A DNA stretch of 64,000 nucleotides from JBGAJN01 sp044224905 (lineage in GTDB: Bacteria > Verrucomicrobiota > Verrucomicrobiia > Limisphaerales > JBGAJN01), in contig JBGAJN010000001.1 of assembly GCA_044224905.1 (NCBI GenBank), positions 682,001 to 746,000 on the forward strand, given 5' to 3'. A program made the position numbers and the translations under genes. The notes beneath the pieces were generated by a model, which worked only from the letters and a program-made list of their open reading frames with translations, did not search any database and was not told where the DNA came from. The first letter of the stretch is position 1. The number at the start of each line of letters is the position of its first letter. Below, one piece after another: positions 51,533-60,097 of the stretch.

Positions 51533-51820
51533 ATGGAAATCAAAACAAATAACAGTGCGAGTTCGAGGCCGGTTATCCCACCGGCGCCAGTTGCAGCCTC
51601 CGCGCGAGCGGTGGATGTGCACACCGACGCCGCGGAATTCAGCCGAACGAACGCGATCAATCAAGCCATGAGCAGTGAGCCCGCTTCCCGTCCCGAGGAA
51701 GTGGCACGCGCCAAGCAATTGGTGGCCGATAACAACTATCCGCCGCCCGTGGTGATTGGTCGAATTACGAAGCTGCTGGCCATCAAGCTCGCACAGGACA
51801 ACGCAAGCGTCTCCGAGTAA
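51533..51820 (+). CDS. FlgM-like anti-sigma-28 factor
   Basis: A 95-residue, mostly disordered, Ala/Ser/Pro-rich protein with a helical C-terminus. The C-terminal part RPEEVARAKQLVADNNYPPP then VIGRITKLLAIKL matches FlgM layout (R-x-x-x-V-x-x-x-K, a Tyr turn, and a final amphipathic helix that binds FliA). The start at 51533 has AAGGAAGG 8-15 bp upstream, a good ribosome-binding site, and lies under a FliA promoter. FliA itself is not in the window. The fliS gene follows after 11 bp. Confidence 0.7.
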   Translation: MEIKTNNSASSRPVIPPAPVAASARAVDVHTDAAEFSRTNAINQAMSSEPASRPEEVARAKQLVADNNYPPPVVIGRITKLLAIKLAQDNASVSE

Positions 51821-51831
51821 TTCATCATTGC

Positions 51832-52263
51832 ATGAAGCAATCGCAACCGTGGAATTCCTACCGCCAGGTAGCCACCACAACGGCCTCTCCCGGACATTTG
51901 GTGCTGATGCTCTTTGATGGAGCCATCCGCTTTCTGGAACAGGCCCGCGCTGGTTTCGCCTTGGACGATCCGTTGGAGTGCAACCAGACCGTGCACAACA
52001 ACATCGTTCGGGCGCAGAAGATCATTCAGGAATTGAACTACAGCCTCAACATGAGTGCTGGTGGTGAATTCGCTGCCACGATGCGACGGCTTTACGACTA
52101 TTTTGATTCGCGACTCAATCAAAGTAACCGCAACAAGTGCCAGGAAGGCGTCGGTGAGGTGATCACCCGCTTGACCACGTTACGCGAAGCGTGGGCCGAG
52201 ATGCTGCGTGGCGATGCCGATGGCGGCCCGACGCGCGCATCGTTTGAATCAGTGGCGGTGTAA
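51832..52263 (+). CDS. fliS: Flagellin export chaperone
   Basis: A 143-residue four-helix protein that binds the flagellin C-terminus and delays polymerisation. The N-terminal YRQVATTTASPGHLVLMLFD and GAIRFLEQARAGF are typical, followed by IVRAQKIIQELNYSLNMSAG and LYDYFDSRLNQSN. It is located after the FlgM-like gene and before a FliT/FlgN-like gene, the common fliD-fliS-fliT order. Confidence 0.95.
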   Translation: MKQSQPWNSYRQVATTTASPGHLVLMLFDGAIRFLEQARAGFALDDPLECNQTVHNNIVRAQKIIQELNYSLNMSAGGEFAATMRRLYDYFDSRLNQSNRNKCQEGVGEVITRLTTLREAWAEMLRGDADGGPTRASFESVAV

Positions 52264-52276
52264 ATTTTCTCCGGCC

Positions 52277-52648
52277 ATGGATCAGCCACACCAACTGCTC
52301 GATTTGTTCCGCCTCTGGCGCGAATTCACCGAGGCAGAAGGTGCGGCGATTCGTGTCGGTGATTGGCCGCGCGTGGAAAGTTGCCAGAATGCCAAGGTCG
52401 CGCTGCAACAGCAAATGACTGAGGCGAGCGCGCTGTTGAAGCCGGTCGTATTCGTCGAAGACGTGGAACTCCGCCGCAGTGTCGAGGAATTGATCGCTAT
52501 GGAAAAAGCGAACGATCGCGCGATCGCCGAGCAGCGCGCCGTTCTCGAAGCCCGCGGCGTTGAACTCGCCCAGACCACGCGCAACGTCCGCATGATGCAG
52601 CAATCCTACCGCGCCCCGCGTGCTGCTGCGTGGCATTCTTACTCCTGA
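52277..52648 (+). CDS. FliT/FlgN-like small coiled-coil protein
   Basis: A 123-residue helical protein with heptad-like spacing (LLDLFRLWREFTEAEGAAIR, VELRRSVEELIAMEKANDRA). No membrane or signal segments. FliT usually follows fliS and acts as chaperone for FliD; its sequences are weakly conserved, so the call rests on position, size and helical character. The ATG at 52277 leaves 13 bp after fliS and was preferred over an upstream in-frame codon inside fliS. Confidence 0.6.
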   Translation: MDQPHQLLDLFRLWREFTEAEGAAIRVGDWPRVESCQNAKVALQQQMTEASALLKPVVFVEDVELRRSVEELIAMEKANDRAIAEQRAVLEARGVELAQTTRNVRMMQQSYRAPRAAAWHSYS

Positions 52649-52806
52649 CCGTCGTCGGTTTGGTCCTCCGATTCCCGCCGTTTCTTCCTTCTGATTCCCG
52701 CTAAACCAGCGTGGAAATCGTGCCGATAGATATTCCGTTGCCGGTGTGCCGTATGTTTCACCGTGCAAATCAAAGCGAAATTTAATCGTCTGCCAAAACC
52801 GATTCG

Positions 52807-54087
52807 ATGACCACCTTCACTTCAATTTCTGCTGCCCTTCCCCGACGCGTCCTGATTGTCGACGATGAGGAAATCATCCGGATGGGCTTGGAAGAAATTC
52901 TCAAATCGGAAGGCTTCGATGTCGTCTCCGCGCCCGACGCCGTGCAAGCGCTGGAGATTCTCAGCCGCATTCAGGTGGCCGCGATTCTCTCCGACCAAAA
53001 AATGCCGGTGCTCACCGGTTTGGAATTTCTCGCGCAAGCAAAGCACATTCAGCCGAATGCGAGCCGCGTGCTGGTTACCGGCGTGTTGGATCTCGGAACC
53101 GTCATCTCGGCGATCAACAAGGGCGAAATTTTCCGCTTCATCGTGAAGCCGTGGTTGCGCGAAGAACTGATCGTCACCGTGAAGAACGCGGTACAGCGCT
53201 ACGAACTGGTCTGCCACAATCAGGAATTGCAGGCGACCACCGCTGCGATGAACGAGAAGCTCAAGCACCTCAACGTCGCCATGGAATGCCAGGTGGCGCG
53301 CGTGGCTGAGCAGAATCGGTTGCTGGAACAGGCGAATCGCGCGATGGCCCAAAATCTTCAGCACTCCGTCGAACTGTGCTTGAAGACGATGCAGACGTTT
53401 TATCCGACTCTCGGAAGTCAGGCACGCCGCGTATTCCAGTTGTGCGATGCGATGGCTGAGGGACTGAAGCTTTCATCCGAAGACCGTCAGGTTCTCCAGA
53501 TCAGTGCATGGCTTCACGACATTGGTCTGATGGGCGTTCCGCGCCAATTGATCCGGCAATGGCAGCAGAATCCCGAAAGTCTCAACGAAGCGGAGCGCGC
53601 GCTCATCGAGCAGCACCCGATCCTCGGTCAGGAACTCGTTTCCTTCGTGCAGCATCTTCGCGGCATCGGGACCACGATTCGCGCACATCATGAGCGCTTC
53701 GACGGCTCTGGGTTTCCTGATCACCTCCGCGGTGAAAATATTCCGTGGCTCGCGCGTTTGCTCGCCGTCGCGGTCTATTTTGCCGAAAGCAATTACGATC
53801 ACGCCGTTACCCTCGAAGCCATCAAGCAGGGCGCAGGCAGCCAGTTTGATCCGGACGCTGTGCGGGCATTTCTCCGCTGCCTCCCGCAGGCCGTTGTGCC
53901 GCGCAAAGAGCGCGAAGTGCTTTTGTCCGAGCTCAGCACCGGCATGGTGGTGGCCAACGGCATCTACACGGCCAATGGCGTGCTGATCGTCGCGGAAGGA
54001 CAGCAGCTCAACGACGCGTTCATCGAAAAAGTTCGGAATCACAACCGCGTCACTCCCATCACCCAATCCTTGATCGTCTATTGCTGA
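52807..54087 (+). CDS. Response regulator with HD-GYP-type output domain
   Basis: A 426-residue protein. The receiver domain (about 13-130) has VLIVDDEEIIRMG, phospho-acceptor Asp in AILSDQKMPVLTG, and Lys in FIVKPWLREE. A coiled linker follows, then an HD domain: ISAWLHDIGLMGVPRQLI, IEQHPILGQELV and IRAHHERFDGSGFPDHLRG. The last motif is Gly-Phe-Pro in place of Gly-Tyr-Pro. HD-GYP enzymes break down cyclic di-GMP; this one is RpfG-like. The N-terminal His-Asp pair is present. It is 4 bp upstream of a hybrid kinase gene. Confidence 0.9.
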   Translation: MTTFTSISAALPRRVLIVDDEEIIRMGLEEILKSEGFDVVSAPDAVQALEILSRIQVAAILSDQKMPVLTGLEFLAQAKHIQPNASRVLVTGVLDLGTVISAINKGEIFRFIVKPWLREELIVTVKNAVQRYELVCHNQELQATTAAMNEKLKHLNVAMECQVARVAEQNRLLEQANRAMAQNLQHSVELCLKTMQTFYPTLGSQARRVFQLCDAMAEGLKLSSEDRQVLQISAWLHDIGLMGVPRQLIRQWQQNPESLNEAERALIEQHPILGQELVSFVQHLRGIGTTIRAHHERFDGSGFPDHLRGENIPWLARLLAVAVYFAESNYDHAVTLEAIKQGAGSQFDPDAVRAFLRCLPQAVVPRKEREVLLSELSTGMVVANGIYTANGVLIVAEGQQLNDAFIEKVRNHNRVTPITQSLIVYC

Positions 54088-54091
54088 ACTC

Positions 54092-56440
54092 ATGAGCACA
54101 CCCGTCTCGGATACGGACCACATTTCGCCGCTCAAACCGGCCAATGATGCGCGTGGCGACTGGTGGCAAAGAATTTTCAATGAGTCGGAAGATCCGCAGG
54201 TACTCTGCCGCGCGGACGGACTGGTGGCGGAATTCAATCAGCAGGCGGCGCGTTTGTGGGAGCTCACCCGCATCCCCACGTTGAGTCAGTTCTACGTGCA
54301 TGACGCTTTGGCGCCGATCGCGAGCAAGAAGCTGTCGCAACATTTTCTCCAGCGCCACACCCGCCAGACCACGTTTCCCGGGCTGACCATTCGCGCTGCA
54401 GGAGGACGCAACAGCATCGCCGACGTGCAGGTCACGCGGCTGGAAGACGATTTATTCCTGCTTACCTTCAAAGACACGAGCCGGCACTGGCGCGTAGAAT
54501 CCCACGCGCAACGTCTGATCACCGCGATTAATTCCACTGCGGACGTATTCTATTTGACTGATGCCGAGTCGCGACTCGCTTTCGTCAACGCGGCGTTTCA
54601 GACCTCGACCGGTTATTCGATTGAGGATGCGCTCGGTCGTCCGGCGGAATTTCTCAAGGCGGCGGAACAACACGACAAGGTTCGCGCTTACACCGAAGCC
54701 ACGCGGCGGGGTGAAGATTGGGTGGGCGAGCTGCTGAACGTCCGTCCCGACGGATCCAGGTATCCGGTCGAAGTGGCGGTTTCTCCGGTCCACGATCGTG
54801 AAGGCCAATATGTTGGTTACACCGCGGTGGAGCGCGACATCACTCAGAAGAACGAATTGCAGAAGGAGCTGCTCACGCAGGCTGACTTCGTGCGCGGCAT
54901 TATCGACTCGTTGGACTGCGCGATTTACACCTTGGATCGCGATTTTCACCTGACCCATTGCAACGAGGGTTGGCGGAAGCTGCCCGCGCGTCACGGGCGT
55001 CTCAAATTGAACGGTGATCCGACGGCGACGAAGAATTTTCTCTCTCTCGTCGAGGATCCTATTCACCGCGCCGAGTTGCAGTTGTTGTTTCAGGAAGTTC
55101 TCGAAAGCGGCAAGCCCGAGGAACTCAGTGTCACCGATTCAGGAGAAAAGAGTGCGAGGAACACGTCTCTCAGCACCATCAATCAGCCGACGAAACATTG
55201 GCTGGTGAAGATTTCTCCGTGGCGTCACGAGGGCGAGACGCGCGGTTTGATTTACGCGGTGCATGATCGTACGCGGGTGCAGGAGTTGCAGGAGCAATTG
55301 GTCCTGGCCCATAAGATGGAAACCATGGGCGTCCTTGCGGCCGGTGTCGCCCACGACTTCAACAACATGCTGCAGGCGATCCGCGGTCGCACGGACATGT
55401 TGCTCGCGCGACAACACGACAGCACCGATGTGGAGTGTCTGGCGGAGATCAAGAAAGCGTCGGAAAAGGCGGCCGACCTGACGCGCGAACTGCTCGCGTT
55501 CAGCCGCGAGGATGGTGGCAAGGTGACCGTCATTGATTTCAACGACACGATTCGCGAAGCGAGCGTGCTGGTGAATCGCGGAACGCTCGGGCGGATCGAA
55601 GTGATGATTGTTCCGTTCGAGCAACCGGCGCCGGTCCAGATGAGTTCGGTTCGGGCCACCCAGATTGTTTTGAATTTGTGCGTCAACGCTCGCGATGCGA
55701 TGCCGAACGGCGGGCGAATCACGCTGACCAATACGCTGCTTTATCTTACGGCCAAGCAAATGGAAAAGATGGGCCGCACTGATCGCGGGCCCGTATTGCG
55801 GTGCAGTGTGGCCGACACTGGCACCGGTATGCCGCCGGAAATTCAGGCGCGCATTTTTGACCGCTGCTTCACGACCAAAGAAAAAGGGAAGGGGACCGGG
55901 CTCGGACTGGCGATCGTCAGCAACGTAGTTGCGCAGGCGGGAGGAATCATCGAAGTCCAATCCGAGGTAGGCAAAGGCACGGTATTCCACCTGTATTTCC
56001 CGCTCGCGAAAGGCTCAGTGACCGTCGTTCCGAAAGTTGAAACGGTCGAACCGCTCAAGAAAGGCTCTGGGAGAATTCTGGTCGTGGATGACATGGAAGA
56101 GATCCTGAGTCTCGCGAAGGCCTATTTCGAGTCGGCTGGCTTTGAAGTGTTCGCGGCTCACAGCGGCGAGCAAGCTGTCGAAATTCTCGAGCAACAAGGC
56201 GGCACCATTGATCTATTGCTCACCGACCAAAACATGCCGGGCATGAATGGCGTGGAGTTGATCGAAACCGCGGTGAAGCGGTGGCCGAAACTGAAGCCGG
56301 TGCTGGCTTCGGGAAATCTTGAGGACGCCATGCGTCAGAAGATCGAGCAGGAATACGGCAGCCGGGTTCTCAGCAAACCTTACAGCATGTCGGAAGCGGT
56401 TGGCGTAATGACTGTCTTGCTGTCGGACCAGAAGGATTGA
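54092..56440 (+). CDS. Multi-PAS hybrid histidine kinase
   Basis: A 782-residue soluble kinase. PAS-type domains lie at about 25-130, 145-265 (AINSTADVFYLTDAESRLAF then FQTSTGYSIEDALGRPAEF) and 270-400. The HisKA-like box is VLAAGVAHDFNNMLQAIRGR, with the phospho-acceptor His in AHDFNN. The HATPase domain has LNLCVNARDAMPNGGRI, CSVADTGTGMPPEIQARIFD and GTGLGLAIVSNVVAQAGG. A C-terminal receiver (about 655-780) has ILVVDDMEEILSLAK and LLLTDQNMPGMNGVELIE. No membrane segments, so the signal is cytoplasmic. Partner of the HD-GYP regulator (4-bp gap). Confidence 0.95.
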   Translation: MSTPVSDTDHISPLKPANDARGDWWQRIFNESEDPQVLCRADGLVAEFNQQAARLWELTRIPTLSQFYVHDALAPIASKKLSQHFLQRHTRQTTFPGLTIRAAGGRNSIADVQVTRLEDDLFLLTFKDTSRHWRVESHAQRLITAINSTADVFYLTDAESRLAFVNAAFQTSTGYSIEDALGRPAEFLKAAEQHDKVRAYTEATRRGEDWVGELLNVRPDGSRYPVEVAVSPVHDREGQYVGYTAVERDITQKNELQKELLTQADFVRGIIDSLDCAIYTLDRDFHLTHCNEGWRKLPARHGRLKLNGDPTATKNFLSLVEDPIHRAELQLLFQEVLESGKPEELSVTDSGEKSARNTSLSTINQPTKHWLVKISPWRHEGETRGLIYAVHDRTRVQELQEQLVLAHKMETMGVLAAGVAHDFNNMLQAIRGRTDMLLARQHDSTDVECLAEIKKASEKAADLTRELLAFSREDGGKVTVIDFNDTIREASVLVNRGTLGRIEVMIVPFEQPAPVQMSSVRATQIVLNLCVNARDAMPNGGRITLTNTLLYLTAKQMEKMGRTDRGPVLRCSVADTGTGMPPEIQARIFDRCFTTKEKGKGTGLGLAIVSNVVAQAGGIIEVQSEVGKGTVFHLYFPLAKGSVTVVPKVETVEPLKKGSGRILVVDDMEEILSLAKAYFESAGFEVFAAHSGEQAVEILEQQGGTIDLLLTDQNMPGMNGVELIETAVKRWPKLKPVLASGNLEDAMRQKIEQEYGSRVLSKPYSMSEAVGVMTVLLSDQKD

Positions 56441-56552
56441 TCCACACGCGGCGATCGACGGATCGACGCTTGCGGAGAAGTTGAGAAGGGCGAGGGTTCC
56501 GTTTTTACCAATCGGGCGGGAGCCTGATCGGGCACCGTGCCCCCCCTGATGT

Positions 56553-57470
56553 TTACACCAGACCTTCGAGCAGTTCCGGGAGGCGCGCGACAGCGCGATT
56601 GAGGGAGGCGCGGGTCAAACTCACCGTCGGTTCATCTTTGTTCGCAAACAAAATGTTCCAGCCGGCGGTGCGTTCCCATTGATCAGGGGCGACTTCTTCG
56701 GTGTTTCCACTGTGACCAATTTTTGCGTGGCGGATGAGTGTGTCCGCGACTTGCACCGCCGCGACGGTGACCTGGTGTTCGGTCGCGCGTTCCGGCGCGT
56801 GATGAAATTGCGCTGCCTCCACGAGCAAGGTTGGCAGGCGATGATGCTGGAGATAGATCGCTCCCAGCTCGTCGTGGCTGATGCCAAGAACCTCGAGTTC
56901 CACTTCGGCAATCGCGCACGGCGATTCGTTGGTGCGGCGGCGAACTTCTTGAAAATATTCCGGAAATCCGGCGGCCATGACGATTTTTCCCATGTCGTGC
57001 ACGAGGCCGGCAACGTAGTCGGTCTCGTCGTTGGGAGCGCGCACGCCGCTGAGAACTTCGCGCGTCAGCAGCGCGGTGCCGATGCAGTGTTGCCAGAATT
57101 CGCGCCAGGGAAAGGCCGTGTCACCGGCGAGCCGCTGAAGATCTTCGATGATTGGTGTGGCTGTGGCGAGCTGCCGAATCTGTTTCACGCCGAGGTAGAA
57201 AACCGCTTCCTCGATGCTGTTTACGGGCGTTTCGAGCCCGTAGTAGACGGAGTTGACCAGCCGCAACATTCGCGCAGTGAGACTGGGATCGCGACGGATT
57301 ACGTCGGAAATCTGACTGGTGTAGCGCTGATCCGCCCGCAGCAAGTCACGCAACGTCTCATTGATCCGCGCTAGCGAAGGGGGGCGCGGACAGCGGGCGA
57401 TCCGCTGTTCGATTTCTCGCCGGTCGAGGGGGCGAAGATTGGATTGAGAAATCGTTGCTGCCACAGACAT
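56553..57470 (-). CDS. HDOD domain protein
   Basis: A 305-residue protein consisting of one HDOD domain. Diagnostic blocks: RCPRPPSLARINETLRDLL, RRDPSLTARMLRLVNSVYYG, AVFYLGVKQIRQLATATPII, FWQHCIGTALLTREVL, AGLVHDMGKIVMAAGFPEYF and FHHAPERATEHQ. It is the second HDOD protein in 11 kb. Start ATG 57470 (an adjacent TTG is possible). It is convergent with the hybrid kinase and divergent from the secreted-protein gene at 57658. A regulatory role in motility or cell cycle is inferred. Confidence 0.9.
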   Translation of the reverse strand: MSVAATISQSNLRPLDRREIEQRIARCPRPPSLARINETLRDLLRADQRYTSQISDVIRRDPSLTARMLRLVNSVYYGLETPVNSIEEAVFYLGVKQIRQLATATPIIEDLQRLAGDTAFPWREFWQHCIGTALLTREVLSGVRAPNDETDYVAGLVHDMGKIVMAAGFPEYFQEVRRRTNESPCAIAEVELEVLGISHDELGAIYLQHHRLPTLLVEAAQFHHAPERATEHQVTVAAVQVADTLIRHAKIGHSGNTEEVAPDQWERTAGWNILFANKDEPTVSLTRASLNRAVARLPELLEGLV

Positions 57471-57657
57471 CAACTTAACAAGTCGTCAGTTCTGCGAAGA
57501 AGTTAAGGAGATTCGCAAGAATGCGTGAAATCGATTCAAGTCCATCTCGTCGGTGCCGATATTTCTGGTGCTGGGTGTTGTGTTTGCGAGCGGTTCGTAT
57601 CCGTCGCTCCTGAGAGTTTTCCAGCGCGTGAAAATCCGGTTAACAAAAACGCCAACC

Positions 57658-58209
57658 ATGATTGGAAAATATATTTGCGGCTGCCGAGCCACTCGCTGGC
57701 TCGTCGCGACCGTTGTGGTTGTGTCGTTTTGCAGCGTGATCACTGCGGTGAACGCGGCGGGTTACCTTTCGCGATTCGGTCCCGCTCCCTTGCTCTTCCA
57801 AGCGCCCCCGTCTTCAATCGTTGCCGTCCTTCCGCCGCTGTTGATGTACGATAAACCGGATCCGATCGAACCGAAGAAGGTGGCGTCGACGAATAGCCCC
57901 GCATCGAATTCGATTCCGACGAGATTGGCCGGCTTGATGGCGGCGACCAATGCACTGCCGGTTAATCCGGCCCTGCTTGAGCCCGTAACTTTTCTGGAAC
58001 GTCCGCCGACGCAAATACCTGTTGTGCCGACGAACGACATTGGTTCCGTTCCGCAAGCGCCAGCGATCACGCCGCAAATGCTGATTCGGTTCTTCGATGT
58101 CAACCGTGGGACCAATCATGTCAACAGCCTGCTCGTGCCGTTTATTTTTACGCCGCCATTGCCGCCCGGTCGTCCGCCGTCCAGTACCGCGACTTACATC
58201 AAGGAATGA
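57658..58209 (+). CDS. Secreted hypothetical protein, Pro-rich
   Basis: A 183-residue protein with an N-terminal membrane or signal segment (TRWLVATVVVVSFCSVITAV). The rest is rich in Pro, Asn and Thr, with no recognised domain. A short block near the C-terminus reads MLIRFFDVNRGTNHVNSLLV. It overlaps the TPR gene by 4 bp (ATGA), so it may be an envelope partner of that protein. The ATG at 57658 was chosen; the frame upstream is open but would bury the segment. Confidence 0.6.
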   Translation: MIGKYICGCRATRWLVATVVVVSFCSVITAVNAAGYLSRFGPAPLLFQAPPSSIVAVLPPLLMYDKPDPIEPKKVASTNSPASNSIPTRLAGLMAATNALPVNPALLEPVTFLERPPTQIPVVPTNDIGSVPQAPAITPQMLIRFFDVNRGTNHVNSLLVPFIFTPPLPPGRPPSSTATYIKE

Positions 58210-59669
58210 AATCGAACTCAATAACCCAGAGTCGATTGTGGCGTGCGCAATTGCCGTCGATTGGTTTGGTCGTGTCGGGGCTATTCGTAAGTAGCCTGTG
58301 TGCATTTGCGCCGTTCGCTCTAGGCAACGAACCTGCCAGTCACGGCGCGCATAACGGGCATGAGCCCACCGGCAAAGCCGCGCCTGAACCCGGTCACAAA
58401 GCGGACGAGCACGGGGCAGTGAAGGCTCCGGCTGCGGCGACCGCGGACAAAGCGCCGGTTGAGTCGGAGGCGGCGAAATCCGTGGAAGGCGTCAACCCTG
58501 TGTTGTTGGAAACCCCGGGCCACACTGCCAATAAAAATCTCGGAAAATCCACCGTGCCGACGCGCCACGACGAACAGCTGGAAGAATGGCAGATCATTCT
58601 CGACATGGCTCGCCGCTTCAAACGCGAGCGAAATTACAATGCCGCTTTGGAATATTTTTCCCGCATTCTGGAATCCTCTGCGCCTTCCGACATGAAACGG
58701 ACAGCGTTGCTCGAAATGGCGTTGACGGCGCATCAGCAGAAGCAGATGGGCCGCGCGCAAATGATGTTCAACGATTACGTGAAGACATATCCGGAGGATC
58801 CGAGCGTTCCGGAGGTCTTGCTCCGGCAAGGGCTGCTTTACCGTGATATGGGCGCGCCGGCGCTGGCTCTCTCAAAGTTTTACTCGGTGATGACGACCTC
58901 GCTCGCGCTCAAGCCTGACAAGAGCGATTACTACAAGGAACTGGTGCTCAAGGCGCAGACGGAGATTGCGGACACGTACTACCTCCAGGGAAAATATTCC
59001 GAGGCGGCGGACTTTTTCGGTCGTTTGCTAAAGCTCGACTCGCCGCAGCTGAACAAGATGGGCGTTCACTACAAATTGATTCGTTCGCTTTCCAGTTTGC
59101 CACGTCAGGCCGAGATCATTCCGTTGGCGAACGCTTTCCTAGAAAAGTATCCCAAGGCGGCGGAACAGCCCGAGATCCGGTTTTTGCTCGCGTCGGCCTA
59201 TAAGAAACTTGGCCGTAACGCTGAGGCTCTTGAGCAAGTCAAGCTGCTGCTCGAATCGCAGGAAGTGCGGCTCGGCCAGAACGCCGCGGCTTGGATTCAT
59301 TGGCAGCAACGAGCCGGCAATGAAATCGGGAATGAGCTTTATCATGAAGGCGATTACGTGGGGGCGCTGACGATTTACATCGGTTTGGCGGAATTGAGCA
59401 CCTCGCCCGCGTGGCAGTTTCCGGTGTTGTATCAAGTCGGTTTGGTTTACGAAAAACTCCAACAACCAGACAAAGCGAAGGAGATCTTTCAACGGTTGGT
59501 CGATCGTCAAAAGGAGCTTGGCGATACTCCCAGTCCCAGTCTTTCAGCCTTGGTCGATATGGCCAAGTGGCGGAAAAATTATTTGACCTGGTACACCCAA
59601 GCGGAGCACGCTGCGCGAGAAATGACGCCCGCCGGCCTCTCAAAACCCCCTGCACCGGCAAACCCATGA
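58206..59669 (+). CDS. TPR-repeat exported protein
   Basis: A 487-residue protein with an N-terminal hydrophobic segment (LPSIGLVVSGLFVSSLCAF) and a His/Ala-rich linker (about 45-110). From about 125 on there are TPR-type helix pairs: ARRFKRERNYNAALEYFSRI, LLRQGLLYRDMGAPALALSK, ADTYYLQGKYSEAADFFGRL, LLASAYKKLGRNAEALEQVK and QVGLVYEKLQQPDKAKEIFQ. It is likely a periplasmic scaffold. It overlaps the next gene by 4 bp (ATGA) in a run that ends with the sigma-54 activator, so a flagellar assembly role is plausible. Confidence 0.85.
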   Translation: MKSNSITQSRLWRAQLPSIGLVVSGLFVSSLCAFAPFALGNEPASHGAHNGHEPTGKAAPEPGHKADEHGAVKAPAAATADKAPVESEAAKSVEGVNPVLLETPGHTANKNLGKSTVPTRHDEQLEEWQIILDMARRFKRERNYNAALEYFSRILESSAPSDMKRTALLEMALTAHQQKQMGRAQMMFNDYVKTYPEDPSVPEVLLRQGLLYRDMGAPALALSKFYSVMTTSLALKPDKSDYYKELVLKAQTEIADTYYLQGKYSEAADFFGRLLKLDSPQLNKMGVHYKLIRSLSSLPRQAEIIPLANAFLEKYPKAAEQPEIRFLLASAYKKLGRNAEALEQVKLLLESQEVRLGQNAAAWIHWQQRAGNEIGNELYHEGDYVGALTIYIGLAELSTSPAWQFPVLYQVGLVYEKLQQPDKAKEIFQRLVDRQKELGDTPSPSLSALVDMAKWRKNYLTWYTQAEHAAREMTPAGLSKPPAPANP

Positions 59670-60088
59670 ACGAACTCCAAACCATGGCTGCGGCATTGCG
59701 CCAGCACCTGGAACTGGCTGAAGAATTCCGCGTATTAGTTGAACGCGAGAGTCAGTCCTTGCGCGCTTCTGAAACTGTTACGCCAGACGGTTTTGTGGAG
59801 ACAAAGAAGGCTTTGCTCGCCCGTCTGGTCAAGTCGTTGGATGAACTGAAGCAACACCGCGGTCAGTGGCAAAAGCTGGGACCGGAACAGCGTGCCCAGC
59901 ACCCGGAAATTCCGCCGCTCTTGCGGGCAAATCAGGATTTGATCATGAAGGTAATTATGCTCGATCGTGAGAACGAGCAGGCCCTTCTCCGGCGGGGTTT
60001 GGTGCCGCCGCGACATTTGCCAAGTGCGCATCGACAACGGCCAAACTACGTGGCAGACTTGTATCGCCGTCAGAACAACCCAAACTAG
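59666..60088 (+). CDS. FlgN-like protein
   Basis: A 140-residue helical protein. Features shared with FlgN chaperones for hook-associated proteins are a long N-terminal helix (LRQHLELAEEFRVLVERESQ), a segment FVETKKALLARLVKSLDELK, and a C-terminal LIMKVIMLDRENEQALLRRG where FlgN has the conserved N-x-x-N-x-x-L motif. Identification is by pattern and context. Its start overlaps the TPR stop, and the sigma-54 activator starts 9 bp after its end. Confidence 0.6.
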   Translation: MNELQTMAAALRQHLELAEEFRVLVERESQSLRASETVTPDGFVETKKALLARLVKSLDELKQHRGQWQKLGPEQRAQHPEIPPLLRANQDLIMKVIMLDRENEQALLRRGLVPPRHLPSAHRQRPNYVADLYRRQNNPN

Positions 60089-60097
60089 TACTGCGCG

